Assembly: GCF_947490095.1 (NCBI RefSeq)
Contig: NZ_CANLFS010000007.1
Span: forward strand, 1 to 64,000
DNA: 64,000 nt
Direction: 5' to 3'
From: an uncultured Halomonas sp.
GTDB lineage: Bacteria > Pseudomonadota > Gammaproteobacteria > Pseudomonadales > Halomonadaceae
Shown here: piece by piece, positions 34,916 through 44,520 of the stretch
Position numbering within the stretch: position 1 is the first letter of the stretch
Layout of the letters: the number at the start of each line of letters is the position of its first letter
The notes under the pieces: model-generated
Databases searched by the model: none
What the model was told of the DNA's origin: nothing
What the model saw: only the letters and a program-made list of their open reading frames with translations
Position numbers and translations under genes: made by a program

Positions 34916-36547
34916 ATGCCGCGCTGGAAACGCCTTTCGCCCTGGCCGCCGGGACTGGGCTTCGCTGCCTTGGCGCTGGTGGCGGGGCTGGGCCTCGGTA
35001 GCCTGGGGGCGCTGTTATGGCAGGCTCGCGAGGTGCATCCGGCCATGCTGTGGCAGGAGCCGTGGCTCGCCGCCATACTGCGCTTTACCCTGTGGCAGGC
35101 CACGCTCTCCACGCTGCTCAGCGTGGGGCTCGCCGTTCCCGTGGCGCTGGCCCTGGCGCGGCGTCCCGCCTTTCCCGGACGCGGCCTGCTGCTGCGAGCC
35201 ATGGAACTCTCGCTGGTCCTGCCGACGCTGATCGGGCTGTTCGGCCTGGTGGCGGTGCATGGCCGGCGCGGTTGGGCGTCGCCGCTCTGGGAGTGGCTGT
35301 TTGGCCTCGAGGCGGGCTATCTCTATGGCCTCTCGGGCATCGTGCTGGCCCATGTGTTCTATAACCTGCCACTTTCCGCGCGGCTGATGCTCCAGGCACT
35401 GGAAACGGCGCCGGCGGCCCAGTGGCGGCTGGCCGCCCAGCTGGGGCTCTCGCGAGTCGCGATCTGGCGCACTCTGGAGTGGCCACGACTCGCCTCGCTG
35501 CTGCCGCGGCTGGCGGCGCTGGTCTTCACCCTCTGCTTTACCAGTTTCGCCATCGTCATGACCCTGGGGGGTGGGCCGCAAAGCTCCACCCTGGAGGTGG
35601 CGATCTATCAGTCGCTCAAGTTCGATCACGACCTGGCCCTGGCGGCCTTGCTGGCGCTGACGCAGCTGACGATTTGCCTGGGCCTGTGGCTGCTGGCGCT
35701 TTCCCGGGGCGGGGCGCCCTCGCTGATGGTGGGCAGTGTGCGCCTGCCGGCCCTGGGACGCTGGCGCCGCCGCGATGCGTCGGGTGCCTCGCGCTGGGTC
35801 GATGCGATTTGGCTGCTGGCCCTGGTGGCGCTGCTGGTGCCGCCGCTGTCGGCCATCGTGATTGCCGGCCTGGGAGGGCTGCCCGAGTTACCCCAGGCAT
35901 CGAGCCTGTGGCCGGCGGCGGCACGGAGTCTGGTCATGGCGCTGGGAGCCGGGCTTGGGGCCCTCGCCCTGGCGCTGGCACTGCTGGCCGGCAGCCGCTG
36001 GCTGCAGCGTAGCGGACATGCTGTTTTGGGCCTGGCGATGGAGGGGGGCGGTCAGCTGATTCTGGTGGTGCCGGCGCTGGTGCTGGGGACCGGGCTCTTC
36101 CTGCTGTTGCGCCCCGCTTTGGGCAGCGGCTGGGAGGGTTATGCCCTGGTGGTGTTGGTCAACGCCTTGATGGCGCTGCCCTTCGCCATGCAGGTACTGC
36201 GTGGGGCGCTGCCGGGACTGACGGTGCCGGAACTGCGCCTGGCGGACCAGCTCGGGGTGCGCGGTTCGGCGCGCCTGCGGTGGCTGACCTGGCCGCGGCT
36301 GCGCCGCCCGCTGGCTCTCGCCCTGGCCTATGCGATGACCCTGTCGCTGGGCGATTTCAGTGTGATTGCGTTGTTTGGCAGCCCTTCGGCGCCGACCCTG
36401 CCGATGCTGCTCTATCAGCAGCTGGGCGGCTACCGCTGGCAGGGGGCCGCCGCCACGGCGTTATTGCTGCTGGCAGGGGTAGCCCTTGTCTTCGCGGTGT
36501 TGGGGGGCCTGACCCGCCGCCCGCCGCGCCCGCGCTGGAGACCCTGA
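34916..36547 (+). CDS. thiP: Thiamine ABC transporter permease
   Basis: Inner-membrane permease with two fused ABC permease halves, about residues 10-270 and 300-540, each with around six hydrophobic helices. Each half has the cytoplasmic EAA-type loop (WRLAAQLGLSRVAIWRTLEWPRL and ELRLADQLGVRGSARLRWLTWP; excerpts of the same loop type). 543 residues fits ThiP. Start ATG 34916 is two bases after the thiB stop; a GTG at 34889 would overlap thiB and is possible. Confidence 0.92.
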   Translation: MPRWKRLSPWPPGLGFAALALVAGLGLGSLGALLWQAREVHPAMLWQEPWLAAILRFTLWQATLSTLLSVGLAVPVALALARRPAFPGRGLLLRAMELSLVLPTLIGLFGLVAVHGRRGWASPLWEWLFGLEAGYLYGLSGIVLAHVFYNLPLSARLMLQALETAPAAQWRLAAQLGLSRVAIWRTLEWPRLASLLPRLAALVFTLCFTSFAIVMTLGGGPQSSTLEVAIYQSLKFDHDLALAALLALTQLTICLGLWLLALSRGGAPSLMVGSVRLPALGRWRRRDASGASRWVDAIWLLALVALLVPPLSAIVIAGLGGLPELPQASSLWPAAARSLVMALGAGLGALALALALLAGSRWLQRSGHAVLGLAMEGGGQLILVVPALVLGTGLFLLLRPALGSGWEGYALVVLVNALMALPFAMQVLRGALPGLTVPELRLADQLGVRGSARLRWLTWPRLRRPLALALAYAMTLSLGDFSVIALFGSPSAPTLPMLLYQQLGGYRWQGAAATALLLLAGVALVFAVLGGLTRRPPRPRWRP

Positions 36548-36548
36548 G

Positions 36549-37211
36549 ATGCTCGATTGCCGCGACCTGACCTTCCACTATGACCGCGTCGACCCCGGCG
36601 AGACACCGGCCTTCTCCTTCACGTTTCGGCTGGACCCGGGGGAGTGCCTGGCGGTGGAGGGCCCCTCAGGATGTGGCAAGAGCACATTGCTGGGGCTGCT
36701 GGCCGGTTTCCTCGAACCGGAAGGGGGACGCCTGGCCTGGCAGGGAGAGAGCCTGCTGGAGCGCCCACCCTGGGAGCGGGGCATGACCACCGTCTTCCAG
36801 GAGCACAATCTCTTCGACCATCTCCCGGTGTGGGCCAACCTGGGAATGGGGTTGGCTTCGAACCTGAAGTTGAGCGCCGACCAGCGTCGGCGCATCACCG
36901 AAGGACTCGCCGAGGTGGGCCTGGCCGGCCTCGAGGCGCGCCTGCCCAGTGAGCTCTCCGGTGGCCAGCGTCAGCGGGTAGCGCTGCTGCGCGCCTTGCT
37001 GCGTGGCTCGCCGGTCCTGCTACTCGATGAGCCCTTTACCGGCCTGGACGAAGGCACACGGGAAGGCCTGTGGACGCTGGTGAACCGTCAGCAGGCGGCT
37101 GGAGCCGCGGTGGTTCTGGTCAGCCACGATCGCGATGATATCGAGGCCCTGGCCGACAGGCGCTGCCGACTCGAGGCGGGGCGGCTGGTCGATATTCCGG
37201 TGCTGGTCTAG
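36549..37211 (+). CDS. thiQ: Thiamine ABC transporter ATP-binding protein
   Basis: ATPase that powers thiamine uptake through ThiP. Walker A is GPSGCGKST near residue 39, then Q-loop VFQEHNLFDHLPVWANLGMG, signature LSGGQRQRVALLRALL, Walker B LLLDEPFTGLD and switch VSHD. 220 residues is normal for ThiQ. It begins one base after thiP. Its stop codon lies in CTAG, which also forms the stop of a tiny open frame on the other strand. Confidence 0.93.
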   Translation: MLDCRDLTFHYDRVDPGETPAFSFTFRLDPGECLAVEGPSGCGKSTLLGLLAGFLEPEGGRLAWQGESLLERPPWERGMTTVFQEHNLFDHLPVWANLGMGLASNLKLSADQRRRITEGLAEVGLAGLEARLPSELSGGQRQRVALLRALLRGSPVLLLDEPFTGLDEGTREGLWTLVNRQQAAGAAVVLVSHDRDDIEALADRRCRLEAGRLVDIPVLV

Positions 37212-37267
37212 ACCATGGTGATGACGGTGCCGCCGGCTCCCAGCAGGGCAACATCTTGTTTCGGCAT
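37208..37267 (-). CDS. Possible 19-residue micro-ORF antisense to thiQ end
   Basis: On the minus strand, GAGGAA lies about nine bases before an ATG, followed by 19 codons (peptide MPKQDVALLGAGGTVITMV) and TAG. The stop overlaps the thiQ stop through the self-complementary CTAG. I do not recognise the peptide; it looks like the start of a Rossmann-type protein and might be the remnant of a lost gene. It lies in the 139-bp gap before the TAXI gene. Support is only the ribosome-binding site and frame. Confidence 0.22.
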   Translation of the reverse strand: MPKQDVALLGAGGTVITMV

Positions 37268-37350
37268 GAGAAATGGTTCCTCGGATGGACGTACGGCATT
37301 ATAGTGAATGCTGACGTACACCGTGTACCGGACCCTCTGGGAGATAATTG

Positions 37351-38316
37351 ATGCCTCGTTCTACTCGTACTCTGTTGGCTGCCACTACCGCGATCCTGAT
37401 GGGGGGCATGGCGTTACATGCCCAGGCCGAGACTCGCGTGACCTACAAGTCGGCTTCGGCGGGTACGGCCTATTACCAGATGGGCGTCGAGCTCGCCGAG
37501 GGCATCCGTCAGGGCACCGACGGTGAGGTGGTGGTGACCCTGGAAGAGAGCCAGGGGTCGATACAGAACGTCATGGAGGTGATGGCGCGTCAGGGCAACT
37601 ATGTGTTTACCACGCCGCCGGGCCTGGTCGAGAGTGCCCTGGAGGGCAAGGGTCCCTTTGCAAAGCGTCAGAGTCCCCGCTTCGAAGACATTCGCGGCTT
37701 GTTCCCGATCCCGGCCATCACCATGCACTTCGTGCTCGCCGATGAGGCGGGCGTGGTGGGCCTCGATGCCCTGAAGGACAAGAAGATCCTGATTGGCCAG
37801 GGAACCTTCGGGGCCCGCGAGGCCCAGCGCTATCTGGAGCTCTTTGAACTCATCGACACGGTGGACGTGGCTAATGCCAGTATCGGCAGTGGCCCCGATG
37901 CATTGAAGAACGGGCAGATCGACGCCTTCGTTACCTCCAGCTCCTTTCCGACCCCCAACGTTATCGAGACGGCGGCCAGCATGCCGATCAGCCTGGTGAG
38001 CCTGACCGACGAGCAGATTGGCCAGACCGGGGCCGCGCACCAGACGATTCCTGCGGGTACCTATGCCGGGATCGAGGAGGATGTGGAGACCACTTCGCTG
38101 CCGGTGATTGCCTATACCACTACGAGCATGGATGAGGACACCGCCTATACCCTGACGCGTACCTTCTGGGAGCGGCGCGATGCCATGGCAGAAGAGGCCG
38201 CGTGGTGGGACAGCATTACCCATGACATGATCGGCAACATTGCCGGCACCCTGCATCCTGGAGCCCTGCGTTACTACGATGAGGCCGGTATCGAGATTCC
38301 CGACGAGCTACGCTGA
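37351..38316 (+). CDS. TAXI-family TRAP transporter substrate-binding protein
   Basis: Periplasmic solute receptor of the TAXI class, which hands its ligand to a fused TRAP permease. A signal peptide ends near residue 26 (LHAQA then ET). The mature start VTYKSASAGTAYYQMGVELA matches the class consensus around Gly/Tyr ligand contacts, and IGSGPDALKNGQIDAFV is also typical. Known TAXI ligands include glutamate, but no ligand can be read here. ATG at 37351 is used; the preceding TTG is in frame. Its stop overlaps the permease start (TGATG). Confidence 0.9.
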   Translation: MPRSTRTLLAATTAILMGGMALHAQAETRVTYKSASAGTAYYQMGVELAEGIRQGTDGEVVVTLEESQGSIQNVMEVMARQGNYVFTTPPGLVESALEGKGPFAKRQSPRFEDIRGLFPIPAITMHFVLADEAGVVGLDALKDKKILIGQGTFGAREAQRYLELFELIDTVDVANASIGSGPDALKNGQIDAFVTSSSFPTPNVIETAASMPISLVSLTDEQIGQTGAAHQTIPAGTYAGIEEDVETTSLPVIAYTTTSMDEDTAYTLTRTFWERRDAMAEEAAWWDSITHDMIGNIAGTLHPGALRYYDEAGIEIPDELR

Positions 38317-40127
38317 TGCCAGATACTTCATCGTCTACCTCATCGCCGGCGGAAGCCGGCGATGTCATGTCTTCTCGCCTGGCGCCGGCCTGGGTGGCCC
38401 TGGGCGGCGTCAGCGTCGCCTTCCATCTGGGGCTGATCTTCTACGGGCTGGCCCCGGCCCTGATCAGTCGTCCGGTGCACATGGCACTGGGGCTACCGTG
38501 GATCCTGATCTTCATGGCCCGCACGCCCTTCGAGCGCGCAAGCGGCTCGGTGCTGACCCTGCTGGGGATCGCCGCCTGCGGGTACATCGTCGTCAACCAT
38601 GGTGCCTTGACGCAGCAGTATGGCTTTATCGATACAGACTTGCAGATGGCCACAGGGGGCTTTCTGGTGTTGCTGGCCCTGGAGACGGCGCGCCGAGCCA
38701 TTGGCTGGCCACTGCCGCTGGTGGCTCTGGTGGCATTGCTCTATGGGCTTTACGGTAACTGGATACCCGGGCAGTTCGGGCACCCCGGAGTGCCGCTGCA
38801 AAGCTTCGTGGGCACCCTGACGATCACGGAGGGAGGGCTCTGGGGCTCGTTGACCGGGGTCAGCGTGGGCGTGGTGGCGATCTTCGTGATATTCGGTGCG
38901 GTGCTCAATGCCGGCGAGGCGGGGCGTGGCTTCATGAACCTTGCCGGTGCTATCGCCGGCCGGCTGACCGGCGGGGCCGCCAAGGTATCGGTGATCTCCT
39001 CGGCCTTGATGGGGTCGATCTCGGGTTCGGCCTCGGCCAATGTGGCCTCTACCGGCGCCATTACCATCCCAAGCATGGTGCGCCTGGGTTACCCTCGGGC
39101 TCTGGCCGGCGGTATAGAGGCGGTCGCCTCTTCCGGCGGTCAGATCATGCCACCGTTGATGGGGGCCGGGGCCTTCGTGATGGTGGAGCTCACGGGTACG
39201 CCCTATACGCAGATCATGGCGGCGGCGGTGCTGCCGGCGATACTCTACTTCGCCACCGTGTGGATGGGCATCAATGCCTACGCGACTCGCTATGATCTCA
39301 AGCCATTGGCCGAGTCGGACCGGCCTTCGGGTCGAGAGGTGATGATCACCTCGCTGTTCTTTGCCGTCCCCTTCGTGACGCTGCTGGAACGCATCTTCAT
39401 CGGCGGCTATACGCCCCAGTATGCGGCCAGCCTGGCGGTCTTCGCCGGCCTGGCGCTGCTCTTCTTCGATGTCTCCCTGAGCTTCTCGGTGCCGGGTTTT
39501 GCCTCGCGGCTCGCTGTGGCGCTGGTGACGGCCGGGCGTCAGGTGGCGATGATCGGTTCCATCATCATCTGCGCCTCTCTGGTCATCGGGGTATTGGCGA
39601 TGACTGGGTTAGGGGTCAAGATCACCTCGGGTATCCTGGCGCTCTCCAACGATATGCTGTGGCCGGCGCTGCTGCTGACCGCGCTGGCCTGTCTGGTGTT
39701 GGGCATGGAAGTGCCTACCACGGCGGCCTATGTGATCTGTGTGTCGGTGGCTGGCCCGGCGTTGATCTCGCTGGGCCTGGAGCCGTTGCTGGCCCACTTG
39801 TTTGTCTTCTGGTTTGCGTTGCTATCGACCATCACGCCGCCGGTGTGCGGCGGGGTCTTTATCGCCGCGGGCATGGTCGGGGAGAGCTGGTTGAGGGTGG
39901 CGTTCAAGGCCATGGCGCTAGGCATCGGCCTCTACCTGATTCCGCTGGCCATGGTGGCCAATCCCGAGGTGATCCAGCTAGTCTCCGCCCCCGTGGCGGC
40001 GGTGTTCGACATGCTCAAGATCGGCATCGGTCTGGCGGCCATTTCCTTCGGCGTGATCGCCCGCCGGGCAGTAGGAGTGCGGCTGCTGCTGGTGGTGGCC
40101 GGAGCGCTTGTCGTGTTCATGATCTAA
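38316..40127 (+). CDS. TRAP transporter fused permease (4TM/12TM)
   Basis: Sodium-gradient-driven permease in which the small DctQ-like and large DctM-like subunits are one polypeptide, the usual form paired with TAXI receptors. 603 residues contain about 16 hydrophobic segments. The DctM part has GAVLNAGEAGRGFMNLAGAI, LMGSISGSASANVASTGAIT and GGQIMPPLMGAGAFVM, all highly typical. It is translationally coupled to the receptor gene by a one-base overlap and is followed after 19 bp by the small prephenate-dehydratase-fold gene. Confidence 0.93.
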   Translation: MPDTSSSTSSPAEAGDVMSSRLAPAWVALGGVSVAFHLGLIFYGLAPALISRPVHMALGLPWILIFMARTPFERASGSVLTLLGIAACGYIVVNHGALTQQYGFIDTDLQMATGGFLVLLALETARRAIGWPLPLVALVALLYGLYGNWIPGQFGHPGVPLQSFVGTLTITEGGLWGSLTGVSVGVVAIFVIFGAVLNAGEAGRGFMNLAGAIAGRLTGGAAKVSVISSALMGSISGSASANVASTGAITIPSMVRLGYPRALAGGIEAVASSGGQIMPPLMGAGAFVMVELTGTPYTQIMAAAVLPAILYFATVWMGINAYATRYDLKPLAESDRPSGREVMITSLFFAVPFVTLLERIFIGGYTPQYAASLAVFAGLALLFFDVSLSFSVPGFASRLAVALVTAGRQVAMIGSIIICASLVIGVLAMTGLGVKITSGILALSNDMLWPALLLTALACLVLGMEVPTTAAYVICVSVAGPALISLGLEPLLAHLFVFWFALLSTITPPVCGGVFIAAGMVGESWLRVAFKAMALGIGLYLIPLAMVANPEVIQLVSAPVAAVFDMLKIGIGLAAISFGVIARRAVGVRLLLVVAGALVVFMI

Positions 40128-40146
40128 CGTGTACAAGGAGACTGAA

Positions 40147-40695
40147 ATGCGTTTCGCCACCCTGGGGCCCGAGGGCAGCAATCATGCGTTGGTGCTGGGC
40201 CGCTATCTCGACAAGCACGGCACCGCCGATGCCGAGGTCTCTCTCTTCGAGGCCTTTCCGGAGGCCTTCAACGCCCTGCTGGCCGGTCGCGTCGACCGGG
40301 TGCTGCAGTGTAGCGCCCATTTCAGCCATGCCGACTGTGTGGGGCGCACCATGCATCGCGCCTTTCCGGTGGATACCTTTATTGCCGGCAGCCAGCCGCT
40401 GGCGCTGCTGGCAAGAGCGGAGGTGGCCGCGCCGATGACGGTCGGGCTCCAGCCGGCCACCCGCCACTACACGGATCTCTCCGCCTTCACCGAACAGCGT
40501 GACTACGCCACCATCGTGGATGTGGCCGCCGCCTTGCTGGCAGGAGAGATCGATGCCGGCATCTGTCCACGCGAGACGCTGGTGCGGTATTCCCAAGCGC
40601 TGTGCCTGCTGGAGGACCTGGGCCCGGCGCTGGATGTCTGGGTGCTCTATGGCACTCGGCCACTCCCCGACAACCACCCGCTGGTGGTGGCCTGA
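40147..40695 (+). CDS. Prephenate-dehydratase-fold protein lacking the dehydratase motif (BacA-like)
   Basis: A 182-residue protein without signal peptide, so cytoplasmic. The start MRFATLGPEGSNHALVLGRYL matches the beginning of prephenate dehydratase, and VDVAAALLAGEIDAGICPRET matches its second lobe. The Thr-Arg-Phe catalytic block that should follow is replaced by ALDVWVLYGTRPL. Bacilysin enzyme BacA, a prephenate decarboxylase, has the same layout (TLGPEG at the start, SWSLFG near the end). It could decarboxylate prephenate or a relative, or only bind a ligand. AAGGAG sits six bases before the ATG. Its place directly after the TRAP genes suggests it handles the imported compound. Confidence 0.65.
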   Translation: MRFATLGPEGSNHALVLGRYLDKHGTADAEVSLFEAFPEAFNALLAGRVDRVLQCSAHFSHADCVGRTMHRAFPVDTFIAGSQPLALLARAEVAAPMTVGLQPATRHYTDLSAFTEQRDYATIVDVAAALLAGEIDAGICPRETLVRYSQALCLLEDLGPALDVWVLYGTRPLPDNHPLVVA

Positions 40696-40856
40696 TCCCG
40701 AAGCAGCCCCCAACCCCTCGGGGATAGCCCCCTGCATCTCTTGTATCTGGTCGCTGGCCTGATGCACGGCCGCGTGCCAGAATCTGTGGCTGGTCTGGAC
40801 ACCGAGCCGCCGGCACAGGCGGCCGTCGATAGAAGACAAGAGAAGAAGAGGACAGC

Positions 40857-42701
40857 ATGCCCGAATATCGCTCCCGCACCACCACCGCCGGTCGTAACAT
40901 GGCCGGCGCCCGCGCCCTGTGGCGTGCCACCGGCATGAAGGACGATGACTTCCACAAGCCGATCATCGCCGTGGCCAACTCCTTCACCCAGTTTGTGCCG
41001 GGGCATGTGCACTTGAAGGACATGGGGCAGCTGGTGGCCCGCGAGATCGAGAAGGCCGGCGGGGTGGCCAAGGAGTTCAATACCATCGCCGTGGACGACG
41101 GCATCGCCATGGGCCACGACGGCATGCTCTACTCGCTGCCCAGCCGTGACCTGATCGCCGACAGCGTCGAGTATATGGTGAACGCCCACTGTGCCGACGC
41201 CCTGGTGTGTATCTCCAACTGCGACAAGATCACCCCGGGAATGTTGATGGCCGCCATGCGCCTCAATGTGCCGGTGATCTTCGTTTCCGGTGGCCCCATG
41301 GAGGCGGGCAAGACCAAGCTGCTCGACCATGGCCTGGACCTGGTCGACGCCATGGTGATGGCCGCCGACGACAGCGTCGATGACGAGACGCTCGCCGAGA
41401 TAGAGCGGAGTGCCTGTCCGACCTGCGGCTCCTGCTCCGGGATGTTTACCGCCAACTCCATGAACTGCCTGATGGAGGCGCTGGGCCTGGCGCTACCGGG
41501 CAACGGTACCGTGGTGGCCACCCACGGCGACCGCCGCCGCCTGTTCGAGAATGCCGGCCACCGCATCGTCGATCTGGCCAAGCGCGTCTATGAGGGCGAC
41601 GAGGCGCACCTGCTGCCGCGTGCCATCGGTTCCAAGGCGGCGTTCAAGAATGCCATGACCCTGGATATCGCCATGGGGGGGTCCACCAATACCATCCTGC
41701 ACCTGCTGGCCGCCGCCCAGGAGGCCGAGATCGACTTCGGCATGGCCGATATTGATCGTCTCTCGCGGGAGGTGCCGCAGTTGTGCAAGGTGGCGCCCAA
41801 TACCCAGAAGTATCATATCGAGGATGTGCACCGCGCCGGCGGGATCATGGCGATCCTCGGGGAGCTGGATCGCGCCGGGGTACTGGATACCCGGGTGTCC
41901 ACCGTCTATGGCGACTCGCTGGCCGAGGCCCTGGAGGAGTGGGACATCATGCGCACGCCCTCCCCGGAGGTGGTGGAGTTCTATCGCGCCGGCCCCGGTG
42001 GGGTGCCCACCCAGGTGGCCTTCTCCCAGAGCGCGCGCTGGCCTAGCCTCGATGGCGACCGTGCCACCGGTTGTATCCGCGACCTGGCCCATGCCTTCTC
42101 GAGGGAGGGCGGCCTGGCCGTGCTCAAGGGCAATATCGCCGTGGATGGCTGTGTGGTGAAGAGCGCCGGCGTGGATGAGTCGATTCTGGTGTTCGAGGGG
42201 CCGGCCCATGTGGTGGAGTCCCAGGACCAGGCGGTCGAAGACATCCTCGGCGGCAAGGTAGAGGAGGGCAACGTGGTCATCATTCGCTACGAAGGCCCCA
42301 AGGGCGGGCCCGGCATGCAGGAGATGCTCTACCCGACCTCGTATCTCAAGTCCAAGGGGCTCGGCAAGGCCTGTGCCCTGCTGACCGACGGGCGTTTCTC
42401 CGGCGGCACCTCGGGGCTCTCCATCGGTCACGCCTCTCCCGAGGCCGCCGCCGGCGGTGCCATCGGCCTGGTCGAGCAGGGCGATATCATCCAGATTGAT
42501 ATTCCCAACCGGACGATCAACGTCAAGCTCAGCGATGAGGCGCTGGCCGCGCGTCGCGAGGCCATGGAGGCCAAGGGGGACGAGGCCTGGAAGCCCGGCG
42601 CCCCGCGCGATCGCAAGGTCTCGGCGGCGCTCAAGGCCTATGCGCTGCTGGCCACCTCCGCCGACAAGGGCGCGGTGCGCGACCTGTCCAAGCTGGATTG
42701 A
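40857..42701 (+). CDS. ilvD: Dihydroxy-acid dehydratase
   Basis: Iron-sulfur enzyme of branched-chain amino acid synthesis; it dehydrates dihydroxy-acids to 2-keto acids for valine, isoleucine and leucine. Cluster ligands are visible in [12 protein letters not shown] and [17 protein letters not shown]. The Mg site lies in [12 protein letters not shown], and [20 protein letters not shown] near the C-terminus is typical. 614 residues matches E. coli IlvD. AGAGGA precedes the ATG. The gene stands alone, 161 bp after the prephenate-dehydratase-fold gene. Confidence 0.96.
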   Translation: MPEYRSRTTTAGRNMAGARALWRATGMKDDDFHKPIIAVANSFTQFVPGHVHLKDMGQLVAREIEKAGGVAKEFNTIAVDDGIAMGHDGMLYSLPSRDLIADSVEYMVNAHCADALVCISNCDKITPGMLMAAMRLNVPVIFVSGGPMEAGKTKLLDHGLDLVDAMVMAADDSVDDETLAEIERSACPTCGSCSGMFTANSMNCLMEALGLALPGNGTVVATHGDRRRLFENAGHRIVDLAKRVYEGDEAHLLPRAIGSKAAFKNAMTLDIAMGGSTNTILHLLAAAQEAEIDFGMADIDRLSREVPQLCKVAPNTQKYHIEDVHRAGGIMAILGELDRAGVLDTRVSTVYGDSLAEALEEWDIMRTPSPEVVEFYRAGPGGVPTQVAFSQSARWPSLDGDRATGCIRDLAHAFSREGGLAVLKGNIAVDGCVVKSAGVDESILVFEGPAHVVESQDQAVEDILGGKVEEGNVVIIRYEGPKGGPGMQEMLYPTSYLKSKGLGKACALLTDGRFSGGTSGLSIGHASPEAAAGGAIGLVEQGDIIQIDIPNRTINVKLSDEALAARREAMEAKGDEAWKPGAPRDRKVSAALKAYALLATSADKGAVRDLSKLD

Positions 42702-42710
42702 TCCACCCTG

Positions 42711-42738
42711 CGACGCCCCGGCCCTGGCCGGGGCGTCG
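42711..42738 (+). terminator. 13-bp perfect hairpin after ilvD
   Basis: CGACGCCCCGGCC (42711-42723) and GGCCGGGGCGTCG (42726-42738) are exact complements with two bases between. It lies 10 bp after the ilvD stop and 18 bp before the next start. There is no T-run, so it may work as a weak terminator, a processing site or a 3' stabiliser. Confidence 0.5.
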
Positions 42739-42756
42739 GCATGTCCGAGGAAAGTC

Positions 42757-43845
42757 ATGATGAGAACCCATACGCTGAATGTCGGACTGGTCGGTTATGG
42801 CCTGGCGGGCCGGGTGTTCCATGCGCCCTTGATCCAGGCCGCCGAGGGCATGGAGCTGGTTGCCGTCGTGAGTACGGATGCCGACAAGGTTCACACCGAC
42901 CTGCCGGAGGTCGAGGTGGTGCCCAAGGCCGCGGCGCTGTTCGAGCGTCGCGATATCGACCTGGTGGTCATTGCCACTCCCAACGATACCCACTTTCCCC
43001 TTGCCAAGGCGGCACTCGCGGCGGGCAAGCATGTGGTGGTGGACAAGCCCTTTGCGGTGACGCTATCCGAGGCTCGGCTGTTGCGCACCCAGGCGGAGAG
43101 TGCCGAGCGCAGCCTGTCCGTCTTTCATAACCGGCGCTGGGACGGTGACTTCCTGACTCTCAAGGCATTGCTCGAGGAGGAGCGCCTGGGCCGTGTGGTG
43201 TCTCTGGAATCACGCTTCGATCGTTTCCGGCCGACGGTGGTCGATCGCTGGCGCGAGAAGCCGCGCCCGGGCGGGGGGATCTGGTATGACCTGGGGCCGC
43301 ACCTGCTTGATCAGGCGATACAGCTGTTCGGCATGCCCCGGGCGGTTCTGCTGGAGCTGGAGGCTCAGCGTGATGGTGCCGAAGTGGATGATGACTTCCT
43401 CTGCCTGCTGGAGTACGACGGGCGGCGGGTCAGCCTCAAGGCAAGCGCGCTGGTGGCCGACCCCACCCCGCGTTTCCGCGTGCACGGCACCCGCGGCAGC
43501 TATGTGACGTTTGGCCAGGACCCCCAGGAGGCCCGCCTCAAGGAAACACTGGCGGTGACGCCGGAGATGGGCATGGGCGCCGAGCCGGGGCAGCTGACCC
43601 TGATGGCGGATGATGGCGAGGCACCGGAGGTACAGCCCCATCCCACCCGGCCCGGCGATTACCCGGCCTTCTACGCCGGCGTGGCCGAGATGCTGCTTCA
43701 GGGTGGGCCGCCGCCGGTACCGCTGGAGGGGGCCATGCAGGTCATGGAGCTGCTGGAGGCGAGTCTGGACAGCTATCGCCAGGCGCGTTGGGTTCGGCTC
43801 AAGGAAGGCAACAGCGTGCTGCGTCAGCGACTGCATCGCCACTGA
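42757..43845 (+). CDS. ydgJ: Gfo/Idh/MocA-family oxidoreductase, YdgJ-like
   Basis: NAD(P)-dependent sugar-type oxidoreductase of unknown substrate, very similar in text to E. coli YdgJ. The Rossmann start is VGLVGYGLAGRVFHAPLI, then ATPNDTHFPLAKAAL, GKHVVVDKPFAVT and FHNRRWDGDFLTLK. RDRWRE-type text (here VDRWREKPRPGGGIWYDLGP) contains the conserved catalytic region. 362 residues. GAGGAAA is four bases before the first of two adjacent ATG codons. It converges on nudE with a 17-bp gap. Confidence 0.9.
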   Translation: MMRTHTLNVGLVGYGLAGRVFHAPLIQAAEGMELVAVVSTDADKVHTDLPEVEVVPKAAALFERRDIDLVVIATPNDTHFPLAKAALAAGKHVVVDKPFAVTLSEARLLRTQAESAERSLSVFHNRRWDGDFLTLKALLEEERLGRVVSLESRFDRFRPTVVDRWREKPRPGGGIWYDLGPHLLDQAIQLFGMPRAVLLELEAQRDGAEVDDDFLCLLEYDGRRVSLKASALVADPTPRFRVHGTRGSYVTFGQDPQEARLKETLAVTPEMGMGAEPGQLTLMADDGEAPEVQPHPTRPGDYPAFYAGVAEMLLQGGPPPVPLEGAMQVMELLEASLDSYRQARWVRLKEGNSVLRQRLHRH

Positions 43846-43862
43846 ACCACCGCGTGGGCGGG

Positions 43863-44444
43863 CTACCAGAGCCCGCCATCGTCGGCCTCGCTGCGCAGCC
43901 GTTCCCGGGCGATATACAGCGCGGCGATGGCCCGGGCCTCGTGGAAATCCTCCCTGGCCAGCAGCGCCGGGAGTTCCTCGAGGGCGTGGGTCTCCACGAT
44001 GAGGGGCTCGGGTTCGTCGCCGGGCAGGCGCTTGGGATAGAGGTTGGTGGCCAGCAGCACCTGCATGCGGTGGCGCATGTAGTTGGGGGCCAGCGATAGC
44101 TCCACCAGGGGTTCGATGCGCTGGGCGCCGAAGCCGCACTCTTCCATCAGCTCACGGTTGGCGGCGCTGACGATGTCCTCGCCGGGGTCGACCAGGCCCT
44201 TGGGCAGCGTCAGCACGTATTCCTCGAAGCCGGCGGCGTATTCACGAATCAACAGCACGTGCTCGGGGTCGGGCATGGCCACGATCATCACGGCGCCGCG
44301 GTCGGTGCCGGTCAAGCGCTCGAAGGTGCGCTCCTCGCCGTTGGAGAAACGCAGATCGAGCGATTCGACATGAAAGAGGCGGCTCCTTGCCTCCGAGCGG
44401 CGATCGAGAATGGCGGGTTTCTGAGGCCAGTCGGTCGAGGTCAT
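43863..44444 (-). CDS. nudE: ADP compounds hydrolase NudE
   Basis: Nudix hydrolase that cleaves ADP-ribose, NADH and diadenosine polyphosphates. The Nudix box is complete: GLVDPGEDIVSAANRELMEE followed by CGF. The rest (AILDRRSEARSRLFHVESLDLRFSNG excerpted as AILDRRS, FHVESLDLRFSNG) is close to E. coli NudE. 193 residues. It is divergent from yrfG with a 76-bp gap; in other gammaproteobacteria nudE, yrfG and hslR are also neighbours, which supports the call. Confidence 0.93.
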   Translation of the reverse strand: MTSTDWPQKPAILDRRSEARSRLFHVESLDLRFSNGEERTFERLTGTDRGAVMIVAMPDPEHVLLIREYAAGFEEYVLTLPKGLVDPGEDIVSAANRELMEECGFGAQRIEPLVELSLAPNYMRHRMQVLLATNLYPKRLPGDEPEPLIVETHALEELPALLAREDFHEARAIAALYIARERLRSEADDGGLW

Positions 44445-44520
44445 GGCGGCTCCGGTTCTGGATAAGGGGCTTGGCTGTTACCATATCACCTCCTGCTAGC
44501 CACGACCCGGAATCCCCCCC

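Noticed and set aside
41493-42758. 421-codon open frame antisense to ilvD
   Set aside because: Shadow of a complete, motif-rich ilvD gene.
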